Shown: positions 7,951-16,766, counted from the first letter of the stretch. The stretch is 64,000 bases of DNA from Pedobacter sp. ISL-64 (GCF_018613605.1 NZ_JAGGPU010000016.1:1-64000), one strand, 5' to 3'. Notes: generated by a model from the sequence alone, not told the origin. Numbers and translations are program-made.

Positions 7951-9504
7951 ATGCAAGAAACTAAAATATTATGGGCCGATGATGAAATCGACTTATTAAA
8001 ACCTCATATATTATTGTTAAATGATAAGGGTTATCATGTAACCACATTTACCAATGGAAACGACGCGTTGGAGGCATTTGGAAAAGCGCATTTTGACCTG
8101 GTTTTCCTGGATGAAAATATGCCGGGGATGAGTGGGATCGAAACCTTAGGAGCCATTAAAAATTTAAACCCCGATGTTCCTGTTGTATTGATTACCAAAA
8201 GTGAAGAAGAAAATTTAATGGAGGATGCGATTGGTAGCAAAATTGATGATTATCTGATCAAACCCGTAAACCCTAAGCAGGTTTTGTTAACCATTAAAAA
8301 ACTAATCGACAATAAACGTTTGGTAAGCGAAAAAACTTCCATGGCTTATCAACAGGATTTCCGCCGATTGGGTATGACGCTGGGCGACAGGCTGAATTAT
8401 GAAGAGTGGGTGGATGTATATAAAAAAATAGTTTTTTGGGAGCTGGAACTTGAAAAACTCGACGACCCGCAAATGCATGAAATTTTAACCATGCAGAAAC
8501 AGGAGGCCAATACACAGTTTACTAAATTTATCGAAGAACATTATTTAGGTTGGATTAAAGAAAAAGATAAAGCCCCCTTGCTTTCTAATGAGCTGTTAAA
8601 GAAAAAAGCCTTCCCTCATATTAACGATACCACACCTGTCTTTTTTATTCTGATTGATAATTTACGTTACGATCAGTGGAAAATCATTAATCCGCTAATT
8701 TCTGAATATTTCAGGATCGATGAAGAAGATATGTACACCAGCATTTTGCCAACAGCAACGCAATATGCCCGTAACGCCATCTTTTCGGGCATGATGCCTT
8801 TGGATATGGAGAAACGTTTCCCACAGCTGTGGCAGAACGATGATGATGAGGGTGGAAAAAACATGCACGAAGAAGCTTTTCTGGCCGATAACATTAAACG
8901 TAGTTTAAGAAAAGATTGTAAATTCAGTTATAATAAAATACTCACTTTTGAGCAGGGGAAAGATCTTGTTGATCAGACCAATAACTTGTTGCAGAACGAT
9001 TTCAACGCCATTGTATTCAACTTTGTTGATATGTTAAGCCATGCCCGCACGGATATGCAGATGATCCGCGAGCTGGCCAATGATGATGCTGCTTACCGTT
9101 CGTTAACCTTATCTTGGTTTGAGCATTCACCACTTTGGGACTTATTGAAAAAAATCTCACAGAAAAAGGTAAAAGTGATCATTACAACCGATCATGGAAC
9201 CATCCGTGTTAAAAAACCGGTTAAAGTAATAGGCGATAGAAGCACAAACACCAATTTAAGATACAAGCAAGGAAGAAACCTTAATTTTAATGCAAAAGAA
9301 GTGTTTTTGATTAAAAACCCTCATGATGCTTTGTTGCCAAAAATCAATATTAGCAGCAGTTATATTTTTGCAAGAGAAGATAGCTATTTTGTTTATCCGA
9401 ATAATTACAATCAGTTTGTCAATTATTATAACGAAACCTTCCAGCATGGAGGTATTTCACTCGAGGAAATGATTATTCCAGTGGTGACGTATTCGCCAAG
9501 GTAG
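7951..9504 (+). CDS. porX: PorX response regulator with PglZ domain (type IX secretion regulator)
   Basis: A 517-residue response regulator that controls type IX secretion in Bacteroidota together with kinase PorY. The receiver domain (1-125) has acidic residues Asp10-Asp11 and the phosphoacceptor Asp54 in VFLDENMPG. After a helical linker comes a PglZ/alkaline phosphatase-like domain (about 210-517) with metal-binding motifs LIDNLRYDQW, ATQYARNAIFSG and TTDHGTIR. In studied homologues this domain is a zinc-dependent phosphodiesterase acting on nucleotides. No DNA-binding domain is present. PorY and the secretion machinery genes are not in this window; tsaE follows, as in several related genomes. 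Confidence 0.94.
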   Translation: MQETKILWADDEIDLLKPHILLLNDKGYHVTTFTNGNDALEAFGKAHFDLVFLDENMPGMSGIETLGAIKNLNPDVPVVLITKSEEENLMEDAIGSKIDDYLIKPVNPKQVLLTIKKLIDNKRLVSEKTSMAYQQDFRRLGMTLGDRLNYEEWVDVYKKIVFWELELEKLDDPQMHEILTMQKQEANTQFTKFIEEHYLGWIKEKDKAPLLSNELLKKKAFPHINDTTPVFFILIDNLRYDQWKIINPLISEYFRIDEEDMYTSILPTATQYARNAIFSGMMPLDMEKRFPQLWQNDDDEGGKNMHEEAFLADNIKRSLRKDCKFSYNKILTFEQGKDLVDQTNNLLQNDFNAIVFNFVDMLSHARTDMQMIRELANDDAAYRSLTLSWFEHSPLWDLLKKISQKKVKVIITTDHGTIRVKKPVKVIGDRSTNTNLRYKQGRNLNFNAKEVFLIKNPHDALLPKINISSSYIFAREDSYFVYPNNYNQFVNYYNETFQHGGISLEEMIIPVVTYSPR

Positions 9505-9518
9505 AACATAAATAAATT

Positions 9519-9604
9519 CGTCATTTCGACTGGAGCACAGCGGAATGGAGAAATCTTTGACGAGATGATTCGGGAAAGATTTCTCCACTGCGGTCGAAAT
9601 GACG
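9519..9604. repeat. Palindromic intergenic repeat, CGTCATTTCGAC family
   Basis: An 86 bp near-complete hairpin just downstream of porX. The outer arms are perfect: CGTCATTTCGAC (9519-9530) and GTCGAAATGACG (9593-9604). Inner arms GGAGAAATCTTT and AAAGATTTCTCC also pair. Related copies occur at 20763-20868, 39181-39264 and 59841-60117. No coding content. Confidence 0.85.
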
Positions 9605-9611
9605 ATATATA

Positions 9612-9659
9612 AAAGGCAAAAGCAATGCAATTATGTATTACTTTTGCCTTTATTTTTTT
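9612..9659 (+). terminator. Terminator between porX and tsaE
   Basis: A perfect 11 bp stem (AAAGGCAAAAG at 9612-9622, CTTTTGCCTTT at 9641-9651) followed by TTTATTTTTTT. An upstream in-frame ATG for tsaE at 9633 lies inside the loop of this hairpin, which argues that tsaE starts at 9663. Confidence 0.75.
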
Positions 9660-9662
9660 AAA

Positions 9663-10079
9663 ATGGATATCGAAGTTAACAGTTTAGCCGATTTACCTGC
9701 TGTTGCACAACAGCTTTCAGATTTTGCCAGTGGCCAAAAAGTCTTCATTTTTGAGGGTGATATGGGTGCTGGGAAAACAACCTTCATTAAAAATTTCTGT
9801 AAACATTTAGGTGTTGATGATGTGGTTTCGAGCCCTACCTATTCTATTGTTAATGAATATGAAAGTCCTAAGGGCTCGGTTTTCCATTTCGATTTTTATA
9901 GAATAAAAGATATTCATGAAGCTTATGATTTGGGCTATGAAGAATATTTTTATGGTGGGGGAGTTTGTTTAATAGAATGGCCTGAACGAGTGGAAGAGTT
10001 GCTACCCGAAAAACATATTAAAATTGAGATAAATGTGCTGGATGAAAACCGCAGATTATTCAGATTTTCGAAGGTATAA
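9663..10079 (+). CDS. tsaE: tRNA threonylcarbamoyladenosine biosynthesis ATPase TsaE
   Basis: Small P-loop ATPase (138 residues) that works with TsaD and TsaB to make t6A at position 37 of ANN-decoding tRNAs. The P-loop is GDMGAGKTT at residues 32-40. The family motif SSPTYSIVNEY follows, then FHFDFYRI with the conserved acidic residue, and LIEWPERVEE. An ATG 30 bases upstream would add ten residues, but it falls inside the terminator hairpin of porX and does not match the family N-terminus, so 9663 is preferred. Alanine dehydrogenase follows 74 bases later. Confidence 0.92.
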   Translation: MDIEVNSLADLPAVAQQLSDFASGQKVFIFEGDMGAGKTTFIKNFCKHLGVDDVVSSPTYSIVNEYESPKGSVFHFDFYRIKDIHEAYDLGYEEYFYGGGVCLIEWPERVEELLPEKHIKIEINVLDENRRLFRFSKV

Positions 10080-10153
10080 CAATTAGTTATCAATAAATTA
10101 ACAGATTTTCCTTATCTTGAACAACCTAAAACTATCAAAATTTTAAATTCAAC

Positions 10154-11380
10154 ATGGCTACAGGATTACGCGAAGGAATGGCCGATATAGCTCGTCAGGG
10201 TTTACTACAAACGCAAGAGGCAAAGCTAGAAACCAGAAATAAAAAAAACAGTCTATATATAGGAATACCCAAGGAAATTTCTTTCCAGGAAAATAGAATT
10301 GCATTAACCCCTTTATCTGTTGCATTATTGGTAAACAATGGGCACCGTGTTGTTCTGGAAAGTGGCGCTGGCATTGGGGCTAATTTTTCTGATACCGAGT
10401 ATGCTGAGCAGGGGGCTAAAATTGCCTATAACAAAAAAGAGGTTTTCGATGCTGATATCCTGGTGAAAATTGCACCGCCCATGTTGGAAGAGATTGAGAT
10501 GATGCATAAAGGGCAAACACTAATTTCTTCGTTGCAAACCGGAACGCTAAAGCAGGATTATCTGAAAGCGCTGATGCATAAAAAAATTAACGCATTATGT
10601 TTTGAGAATCTTCGCGATGAAGGTAATGTACTAAGCGTAGTACGCGCCATGAGCGAAATAGTGGGCTCGACCTCTATTTTAATTGCTGCGGAATATTTGA
10701 GCAATGTAACAGGCGGAAAAGGCTTAATGCTCGGCGGCTTTACTGGCGTTCCTCCAACTGAAATTGTCATTTTGGGTGCAGGAACGGTTGGCGAATATGC
10801 CGCCAGAACAGCTTTGGCGTTGGGAGCCGAGGTTAAAGTTTTCGATAGCTCCATTTACCGCTTACGCCGCCTGCAGAATAATTTAGGAAGCAGGGTATTT
10901 ACTTCGGTAATGCAACCTATTGTTTTGAATAAGGCTATTGTAACCTGCGATGTAGTAATAGGCGCCATTCGAGCTACCCACGGACGTAGTCCATGCATAG
11001 TAATGGAAGAGACAGTTGCCCGGATGAAACCACATTCGGTGGTAATTGATGTAAGCATTGATCAAGGAGGCTGTTTTGAAACTTCTGAAGTGACAAACCA
11101 CACCAATCCGGTATTTAGAAAATACGATGTAATTCACTATTGTGTGCCAAATATTGCTTCGCGTGTGCCAAGAACAGCATCGTACGCTTTGACGAACATT
11201 TTTGCCCCAATTTTATTGGATATAGGTGAATTTGGAGGTCTAATGAATATGGTATGGAATACGCCTGGTATCCGCGAAGCGCTATATATTTATCAGGGAA
11301 ACTGTACCAATAAAGATCTGGCTGATATGTTTAATCTGCCATTTAAGGATCTTGAATTGTTGGTGGTTTCGAATCAATAA
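10154..11380 (+). CDS. ald: Alanine dehydrogenase
   Basis: A 408-residue NAD-dependent dehydrogenase interconverting L-alanine and pyruvate plus ammonia. After an N-terminal extension of about 35 residues, seen in Bacteroidota members, the AlaDh/PNT N-terminal domain begins at YIGIPKEISFQENRIALTP. The NAD-binding Rossmann domain has VILGAGTVGEYAAR near residues 204-217. The C-terminal motif NIASRVPRTASYALTN is characteristic of the family. The neighbouring D-Ala-D-Ala dipeptidase at 11550 could supply alanine from cell wall turnover, but a repeat separates them and they need not be cotranscribed. Confidence 0.92.
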   Translation: MATGLREGMADIARQGLLQTQEAKLETRNKKNSLYIGIPKEISFQENRIALTPLSVALLVNNGHRVVLESGAGIGANFSDTEYAEQGAKIAYNKKEVFDADILVKIAPPMLEEIEMMHKGQTLISSLQTGTLKQDYLKALMHKKINALCFENLRDEGNVLSVVRAMSEIVGSTSILIAAEYLSNVTGGKGLMLGGFTGVPPTEIVILGAGTVGEYAARTALALGAEVKVFDSSIYRLRRLQNNLGSRVFTSVMQPIVLNKAIVTCDVVIGAIRATHGRSPCIVMEETVARMKPHSVVIDVSIDQGGCFETSEVTNHTNPVFRKYDVIHYCVPNIASRVPRTASYALTNIFAPILLDIGEFGGLMNMVWNTPGIREALYIYQGNCTNKDLADMFNLPFKDLELLVVSNQ

Positions 11381-11428
11381 AACTTTGCAGTAACGAGACT
11401 ATTAATTTAGCGGATAAAACCAACGAAA

Positions 11429-11502
11429 TGTCATCCTGAGCATGTAGAAGGACATTTTGTTGGTTATCAAATGTAAGGGTCTTCGACAGGCTCAGACTGA
11501 CA
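11429..11502. repeat. Palindromic intergenic repeat, GTCATCCTGAGC family
   Basis: GTCATCCTGAGC (starting 11430) is matched by an imperfect inverted copy, GACAGGCTCAGACTGAC, near 11484-11501. It resembles the CCTTCG...CAGGATGACA units at 53497-53580 and 59978-60113. It fills most of the gap between ald and the dipeptidase gene. Confidence 0.65.
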
Positions 11503-11549
11503 ACCGTTTGACTTAACAGCGGTAATGACCTATATCAAATACCAATTAT

Positions 11550-12233
11550 ATGAAACTCAATCTCTTTACGTTATTTTTCTTCCTCTCAGTGGTTGTTAGC
11601 GCCCAAAATAAACCTTCCGCTATAAAAAAACTGGTGGTGGTGAGTTCATATAATCAATACCTCGCATCGGTAAAAACGGACCCAAATAACGAATTGGTTG
11701 AAATCAAGAAAGCCATTCCCAATATCAAATTAGATATCCGCTACGCCACTAAGAATAATTTTATGCAGCAGGTAATGTATAAACAGGCAAGGGCTTTTGC
11801 CCGAAAACCAGTAGTGGAATCATTAAAAAAAATCCAAAAGGAATTAAATAAAAAAGGCTATGGCTTGAAAATACTCGATGGTTACCGGCCTTATGCTGTT
11901 ACCATTGAGTTTTATAAAAAGGCCAGTGATAAAAACTTTGTGGCTAATCCGGCAAAGGGATCTAAACACAACAGAGGTTGCGCGGTAGATTTAACATTGA
12001 TCAATTTAAAAACAGGTAAGGAAATAACGATGCCGACACCTTACGACAGTTTTTTGGCATCTGCTGCGGCTAAATATGAGAAGGTATCGCCAGAGGCTAA
12101 AAAGAACCGCGATTTTTTAATTGCAATAATGGGTAAATATCAGATGAATGTACTGGAGAACGAATGGTGGCACTATGATTTTGCCAGTTGGAAAAAGTAC
12201 GATTTAATGGATATTCCCTTCGAAAAACTTTAA
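11550..12233 (+). CDS. Exported D-alanyl-D-alanine dipeptidase (VanX family)
   Basis: A 227-residue secreted zinc dipeptidase that would cleave D-Ala-D-Ala released from peptidoglycan. A signal peptide (1-18, ending VVVSAQ) leads into the M15D peptidase fold. Metal and catalytic motifs are complete: Arg113 in DGYRPYA, the SxHxxGxAxD motif SKHNRGCAVD with His140 and Asp147, and NEWWHYDF with Glu205 and His208. The signal peptide and the absence of vanH- or vanA-like neighbours suggest wall recycling rather than vancomycin resistance. Confidence 0.9.
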   Translation: MKLNLFTLFFFLSVVVSAQNKPSAIKKLVVVSSYNQYLASVKTDPNNELVEIKKAIPNIKLDIRYATKNNFMQQVMYKQARAFARKPVVESLKKIQKELNKKGYGLKILDGYRPYAVTIEFYKKASDKNFVANPAKGSKHNRGCAVDLTLINLKTGKEITMPTPYDSFLASAAAKYEKVSPEAKKNRDFLIAIMGKYQMNVLENEWWHYDFASWKKYDLMDIPFEKL

Positions 12234-12339
12234 GCGGTTTATCGGTCATTCGTCAATAGTTCATTGGGTAGGATGCATATCCTAGCATAATTAGTCATTG
12301 CAAAGAGCAAGACATTGAGTTCAGGTTATTAAGTATAAA

Positions 12340-12636
12340 TCCTTCTGCTTTTTAGAAAATGAAAGGGCAGCATTTCATAGGTGCTGTTTCCCACCGTTCG
12401 CTTTATCCGATTAATCGAAATGCCCGCTACTGTCGGGTTTAGCTAACAAAAGCCTGTTCGAAACAACCTCACTTTTATTTTTAGCGGATGAAAGATTTGA
12501 GTTTCTAGTACCAGCTCAGGTTAAATAAACCCGATTGTCGGGAAGAGCTTCCGATCCTTCATCGGAATTCGAACCAAAAGCGGGACTGAAAAAGCCAAAA
12601 GCACAGAACCAACCATTTCCTATTAACCTGAGTTCA
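12340..12636. repeat. Degenerate, internally inverted copy of the dispersed repeat
   Basis: The left part (TTTTTAGAAAATGAAAGGGCAGC near 12349, then CCCGCTACTGTCGGGTTTAGCTAAC near 12423) matches the minus orientation of the element at 44632-44905 and the left end of 25019-25275. The right part (AAGCGGGACTGA ... GCACAGAACCAACCATTTCC near 12578-12620) matches the plus orientation of the element's right end. So it is a mosaic of opposite halves. Flanking TCAGGTTATTA (near 12321) and TTAACCTGAG (near 12622) form a loose inverted pair. I see no gene between 12234 and 12744. Confidence 0.5.
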
Positions 12637-12744
12637 AATATTTTTATGGGGCTATCTATCCGTGATGTAAGATGTTACAATCTTACTAAATTGTTGATAT
12701 TTAGTTTGACAAATGTCAGGTGGTAATACCAGCCGCCACTAGGG

Positions 12745-13244
12745 TTACAAATGATGTGGCCTCCCGTATTGTTCCATTTTTACCTTCGCTTTATCCTCTT
12801 TTACAGCCAGTTCAAAAATATAATCGTAATCATCATCTGTTAATTCTTCTTTAGGTTTTTGCCGCCAAGGGCTTCAATAATCTCGAGTACGGTGTTAGAA
12901 TGGGCCGCTACAATAACGGTTTTGCCAACATAATTGGTTTTAATACTGTCTACAAGTGATTTAATGTCTTTATAATCAATCACCTTCGGAATCACCAATG
13001 AATCTAATGTTTGATGCGTTCTTTTTGTTGGTGTGGCAAAAGCAACATCAAATTTTACCTTTTTTAGGTAGGTTGCTAAATCTCCTGCCCGAACTCTTCC
13101 TTCATCAGAGAGATTGGGGTTGGTATCCTGTGGGTTAGACTTATCTTTCTCAGCGTGCCTAACAATCCAAACATTAGTGGTTTGTGCAGAAATTACATTA
13201 GCAAAGAGAAGCGTTAACGACAGTAATACGAACAGTTTTTTCAT
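12745..13244 (-). pseudogene. Exported histidine phosphatase (SixA-like), frameshifted near its end
   Basis: A histidine phosphatase with signal peptide (1-20, ending VISAQ) and catalytic RHAEK at 29-33; the second catalytic His lies in VAAHSNT. The uninterrupted frame stops at 12840 after 134 residues, ending GGKNLKKN. Adding one A to the A5 run (T5 on the plus strand, 12856-12860) restores a frame that continues KKPKEELTDDDYDYIF...YGRPHHL to a stop at 12745. That tail has the DDYD...HH pattern expected for this family, so the gene is about 167 codons with a single-base deletion in a homopolymer. It may be a sequencing error, a phase-variable tract or a true lesion. The catalytic core is intact either way. 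Confidence 0.75.
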
Positions 13245-13281
13245 GTCATAAATATTGAAAAATTAATTGGATAAGGAAAGG

Positions 13282-14328
13282 TTAAAAATTTATAGCTGTT
13301 ATCAGCCTTTCAATATCCTCTTTTTCATGCCAGGAGGAAAGCACTATACGATCTAAAGGCGGGTCGCTAGGATTTGGATAAGGAAAAGATGAAATTAAGA
13401 TTTGCCTTTGCAGAAGGCGTTCTGAGAAATTAATATCGCCGAGCAAATATACCGGAAAACCATACTCGTGTTTCCAGGTAAGATTTAATGCCGTTTCAAA
13501 CATCAGCATATTATTTTTCAGTTTATTTAAAGCTTTTCGATATATTTCTTCGGCATGAATAAATGCATAAATCCCTGCTGGACTAGACGGAGAAGCGCCA
13601 ATAAACGTATTTGTACTTTTAAGTTTATCGATCGTTTTATTCGAGGCCAAAACAATACCTGCATCTACACCCAGTGCTTTTGCCATTGAAGCAACTACTA
13701 CATTTTCGGTGTTTTCTTGTTTGGGGAGATTTACAAAGGCACCCATACCATTGTTGTTTACGCCTATTCCATGCGAATCGTCAACAACAAGAATTATATT
13801 TTTATCCCTGCGGATTTCTTTTACAAAGGTGAAGTCATAAATTTCTGGTAGAAGATTGTTCATCGAATTACTAATTAATATCCAGGTTTTTTCTTCAGAT
13901 GAATTTATCATTTCAATCGTTTCCATTTCCCACGCTTTAAACGACATTAAATTTCTGGTTTGGTTTTCTACTAACCATAATGAAGGATGTGTAGCCGGGG
14001 CATAAATTACCCTTCCTAATTTCGATAAAGCTTTAACGGTAAGCTGCGCAGCTAAATAACCGCTCGAAGTAATCAGTGCCGCTTCTGCCCCATAACGGGC
14101 TGCAGCTACTTTTTCGGCATCATCATAAATACCTAATTGAATGTTGTTGGTACGACTTGTTCCGTTGTTTAAACCGAATTTTTTAATCCCTTCGATATAT
14201 AAATCAATGAAATCCTGATTTTTGGAAATGCCCAAATAAGCTGTTCCACCAAAATATAAATAGGTGTTTTTCTCAATATTTATTTTGTTAGAAAAAGGTT
14301 GATCAATCGATTTAAAGTTAGGCTTCAT
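13282..14328 (-). CDS. BioF-like PLP-dependent acyltransferase (alpha-oxoamine synthase family)
   Basis: A 348-residue fold-type I PLP enzyme related to 8-amino-7-oxononanoate synthase (BioF). Family motifs are visible: YLYFGGTAYLG near the N-terminus, VVDDSHGIGV (cofactor Asp), and SMAKALGVDAG, whose Lys is the expected PLP Schiff base. It is shorter than typical BioF (about 385 residues). No other biotin genes are present, so the reaction (condensing an amino acid with an acyl-CoA) is family-level only. An in-frame ATG 34 codons upstream lies inside the GH18 gene; the ATG at 14328, one base after the GH18 stop, fits the family N-terminus better. Likely one operon with GH18 and dacB. Confidence 0.75.
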   Translation of the reverse strand: MKPNFKSIDQPFSNKINIEKNTYLYFGGTAYLGISKNQDFIDLYIEGIKKFGLNNGTSRTNNIQLGIYDDAEKVAAARYGAEAALITSSGYLAAQLTVKALSKLGRVIYAPATHPSLWLVENQTRNLMSFKAWEMETIEMINSSEEKTWILISNSMNNLLPEIYDFTFVKEIRRDKNIILVVDDSHGIGVNNNGMGAFVNLPKQENTENVVVASMAKALGVDAGIVLASNKTIDKLKSTNTFIGASPSSPAGIYAFIHAEEIYRKALNKLKNNMLMFETALNLTWKHEYGFPVYLLGDINFSERLLQRQILISSFPYPNPSDPPLDRIVLSSWHEKEDIERLITAINF

Positions 14329-14329
14329 A

Positions 14330-15355
14330 TTAATTGTAGTTTCGTCCAAGCTCATCATTTGCAGCACGGATAATAGATTTTTCGCCATTGTCATCATGGT
14401 AGAATTCCCAGAACATGATTCCATTTGCAATATCTTTAGCGAGTTTAGCTTTTTTCCTGGTGGTTATGGTTCCATTAAAGTAAAATTGAACGCCATCAAT
14501 TAATGCATTATCTAAACTTACATCAGCCCCCGCTGTTACAAAATCGCGATAGGCCTTAGCCGAGTTATTGGCATTTTTACCATAAGCCGGGATACCCAAA
14601 ACGGCTTTCTCTCTTGGCATACCGCGGGTGCTTAACCAATAATTTAAACTGGCAACGGCCATGTTATAGGATGCATGTTGTATAGGCTCATTTTTATCCC
14701 AGCCAATGCCATCATACACCATAATATTAAAGAAATCTACAGCAGGAAAAACTTCCGATTTTAATCCATCACGAATACTGCCCGCATATACGCCCGGGGT
14801 TATAGCTGCGCTTAAAAATTTGTGGTATTTGTGTAGCGAATCTGAAAGTTCCTTCATTAACAGCACGTAATTGTCTGCCGACCCGTCGCTGGTACTTGGA
14901 TATTCCCAGTCCATATCTACGCCGTCCAGATTATTTGTTTTGGCAAAAGCTAGTACATTTTTTACAAACAGGTTTCTGGCCGTTGCAGATGCCGCCATGG
15001 TTACAAAAATACTTTTAGTGCCAGATATCGAAATGCCTGTTTTTACGCCATTTGCCCTGGCTTTTTGCATTACTGTTGCAAAGCGGGCGGGTTGCTCCAA
15101 TGTTGCTAAGCTGCCATCGGGGTTAGGGTTTAGAAATGCATAAAATAGATGTGTAATCATTTTATATTTCGAATCAGCAACACCGGCAGGATCCCGGTAA
15201 CTTGGAAAATAGCTTACAATTTTAAAGCTATTATCTGGTACGTACGGTGTAACAGGTATAGGAGGTTCTGTAGGATCGGTTATCGGGTCATTTTTCTTGC
15301 AAGATGATATGATGAGCATGGTAGAGATGCCAATTAATAGGTGAATTTTTTTCAT
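14330..15355 (-). CDS. GH18 family glycosidase lipoprotein (chitinase-like)
   Basis: A 341-residue glycosyl hydrolase of family 18, probably acting on chitin-like or GlcNAc-containing polymers at the cell surface or periplasm. It has a lipoprotein signal with Cys19 (IISSC), a Pro/Thr-rich linker (22-40) and a TIM barrel. The catalytic motif DxxDxDxE is complete: Asp144, Asp147, Asp149 and the acid Glu151 in LDGVDMDWEYP. Substrate-binding strands FNIMVYDG and the late Trp in IMFWEFYHD are present. It lies between dacB (30 bases upstream) and the BioF-like gene (1 base downstream). Endo-N-acetylglucosaminidase activity is an alternative. Confidence 0.88.
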   Translation of the reverse strand: MKKIHLLIGISTMLIISSCKKNDPITDPTEPPIPVTPYVPDNSFKIVSYFPSYRDPAGVADSKYKMITHLFYAFLNPNPDGSLATLEQPARFATVMQKARANGVKTGISISGTKSIFVTMAASATARNLFVKNVLAFAKTNNLDGVDMDWEYPSTSDGSADNYVLLMKELSDSLHKYHKFLSAAITPGVYAGSIRDGLKSEVFPAVDFFNIMVYDGIGWDKNEPIQHASYNMAVASLNYWLSTRGMPREKAVLGIPAYGKNANNSAKAYRDFVTAGADVSLDNALIDGVQFYFNGTITTRKKAKLAKDIANGIMFWEFYHDDNGEKSIIRAANDELGRNYN

Positions 15356-15385
15356 AGGTTAGGTGTTATTTGATGCTACATATGC

Positions 15386-16714
15386 TTAAAAAGTATTGTG
15401 TATATAAGTGATTATCCTCACCATTTCTGCACGTACCTCGGCAGTTGGTTTTACAAAGCTGTTGTTCATGAAAGAATAAATATATGTTTTACCCTTTTTT
15501 GTGAGCACGTATCCACTTTGATTATGAACACCCCCGAGCGAACCTGTTTTTCCGAAAACAAAAGGTTTGTCTGTTTTAGGGTAAGCATTTTTTAATGTGC
15601 CGCTTTTACCACCTGCAGGCAACAGATTAAAAAGTTTATCCGGATTGTTTATTAACCTGTAAATGGAATCAAGGAGGTATACATTATCACGTGGAGTAAA
15701 TAAATTCTGACGGGACAAACCAGATCCATCAGCCCATTTTACTTTATCAGGCAAAAAAGAAAGGTAGTTTTTCGTAATGTAATCAATTGCTTTTGTTGTA
15801 CTTAATGTATCGCCAATCTGATTGGAGCAAACCAATAACAAATGTTCGGCGATAAAATTATCGCTGGGTAACATCATGTGTTTTAAAACCGAATCGCGTT
15901 TTGCGCCAGACAAAGTTTTAGCATCTGATGGTATTTTTAAGTTTATAATTCCGACAGGTTTGTGTAAGGTATCTGATAATACTTCAACCGTAACCTGTGC
16001 GCTGGTTTTGTATGGATTTTGCTGATTATAGCCCGGTTGTACTGAAATGGCAGGATAGTGAAAGCGGTTGCTTAAAAAATCTCTGCTTACCTGAAAACTG
16101 CCTGCTTTTTTTGTCGAATCTATTTCAAAACATGGTGCAAAAACTTTGGGCTCGATGTTGATTTTATTCGAACCGGCATAAGTAGAAGTAACCATGTTAT
16201 CCATAATTGGCATTTCGGTAATTTCTGGCTGATAATAATAATCGTAATCATCCCACGACCAGCCGTCACCGAAAAAACTGCCCGAATACCGACCTGGAGA
16301 AAAGAATAGTTTTTTGTTCGAAGCCAAAAGAAAATTGTAAGCCGATTTGTCTTTTACTGCAAACTGTAAAAAAGACGGATCGCCTGTACCCCAAAAAATC
16401 AATGAATCATTCCGTTCAATATATTTTAAAGCAGGCATTAAATCGGGCAGCATTTTTAAGCTCGCAAAAAAAGTATAAAGTTTGGTGTTAGATGCTGGGG
16501 TGAAATATTTATCGGCATCTTTCTGAAAAATCATTTTTTTATCTGCAGGATTATAAAGGGCGAAACCAACCTGATATTGTTTGATTACCTGCGAATTTTT
16601 AAATTCTTTAGCTACTTTTTTTGAAATGATTTTATTGGTTGAGCAACTTGTTAACAAACAAATATATAGTGCAAATGCAAGAAAAGTGAAATATTGGGTT
16701 TTTAGCAGAAACAT
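15386..16714 (-). CDS. dacB: D-alanyl-D-alanine carboxypeptidase/endopeptidase, PBP4 (peptidase S13) type
   Basis: A class C penicillin-binding protein of 442 residues that trims or cleaves peptidoglycan cross-links in the periplasm. It has a lipoprotein signal with Cys24 (LLTSC). The three active-site motifs are visible: SxxK as Ser75-Asn-Thr-Lys78 in TPASNTKLYTF, SDN in LPSDNFIAEHLL, and KTG in VFGKTGSLGGVHNQSG. Length agrees with the S13 family. It heads a minus-strand set with the GH18 and BioF-like genes and diverges from the aspartyl protease gene over about 50 bases. Confidence 0.9.
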   Translation of the reverse strand: MFLLKTQYFTFLAFALYICLLTSCSTNKIISKKVAKEFKNSQVIKQYQVGFALYNPADKKMIFQKDADKYFTPASNTKLYTFFASLKMLPDLMPALKYIERNDSLIFWGTGDPSFLQFAVKDKSAYNFLLASNKKLFFSPGRYSGSFFGDGWSWDDYDYYYQPEITEMPIMDNMVTSTYAGSNKINIEPKVFAPCFEIDSTKKAGSFQVSRDFLSNRFHYPAISVQPGYNQQNPYKTSAQVTVEVLSDTLHKPVGIINLKIPSDAKTLSGAKRDSVLKHMMLPSDNFIAEHLLLVCSNQIGDTLSTTKAIDYITKNYLSFLPDKVKWADGSGLSRQNLFTPRDNVYLLDSIYRLINNPDKLFNLLPAGGKSGTLKNAYPKTDKPFVFGKTGSLGGVHNQSGYVLTKKGKTYIYSFMNNSFVKPTAEVRAEMVRIITYIHNTF

Positions 16715-16766
16715 GTTCTAAATTTAGCTGACATAATTATCCAACTAATTTATTAAATTTAGTTTA

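Noticed and set aside
12535..12726. 63-codon plus-strand frame in the gap before the histidine phosphatase
   Set aside because: It lies within the degenerate dispersed repeat and a similar frame is not kept in the other copies.
13282..14430. Longer BioF-like protein starting at 14430
   Set aside because: The extra 34 residues overlap the GH18 coding region and do not match the family N-terminus.
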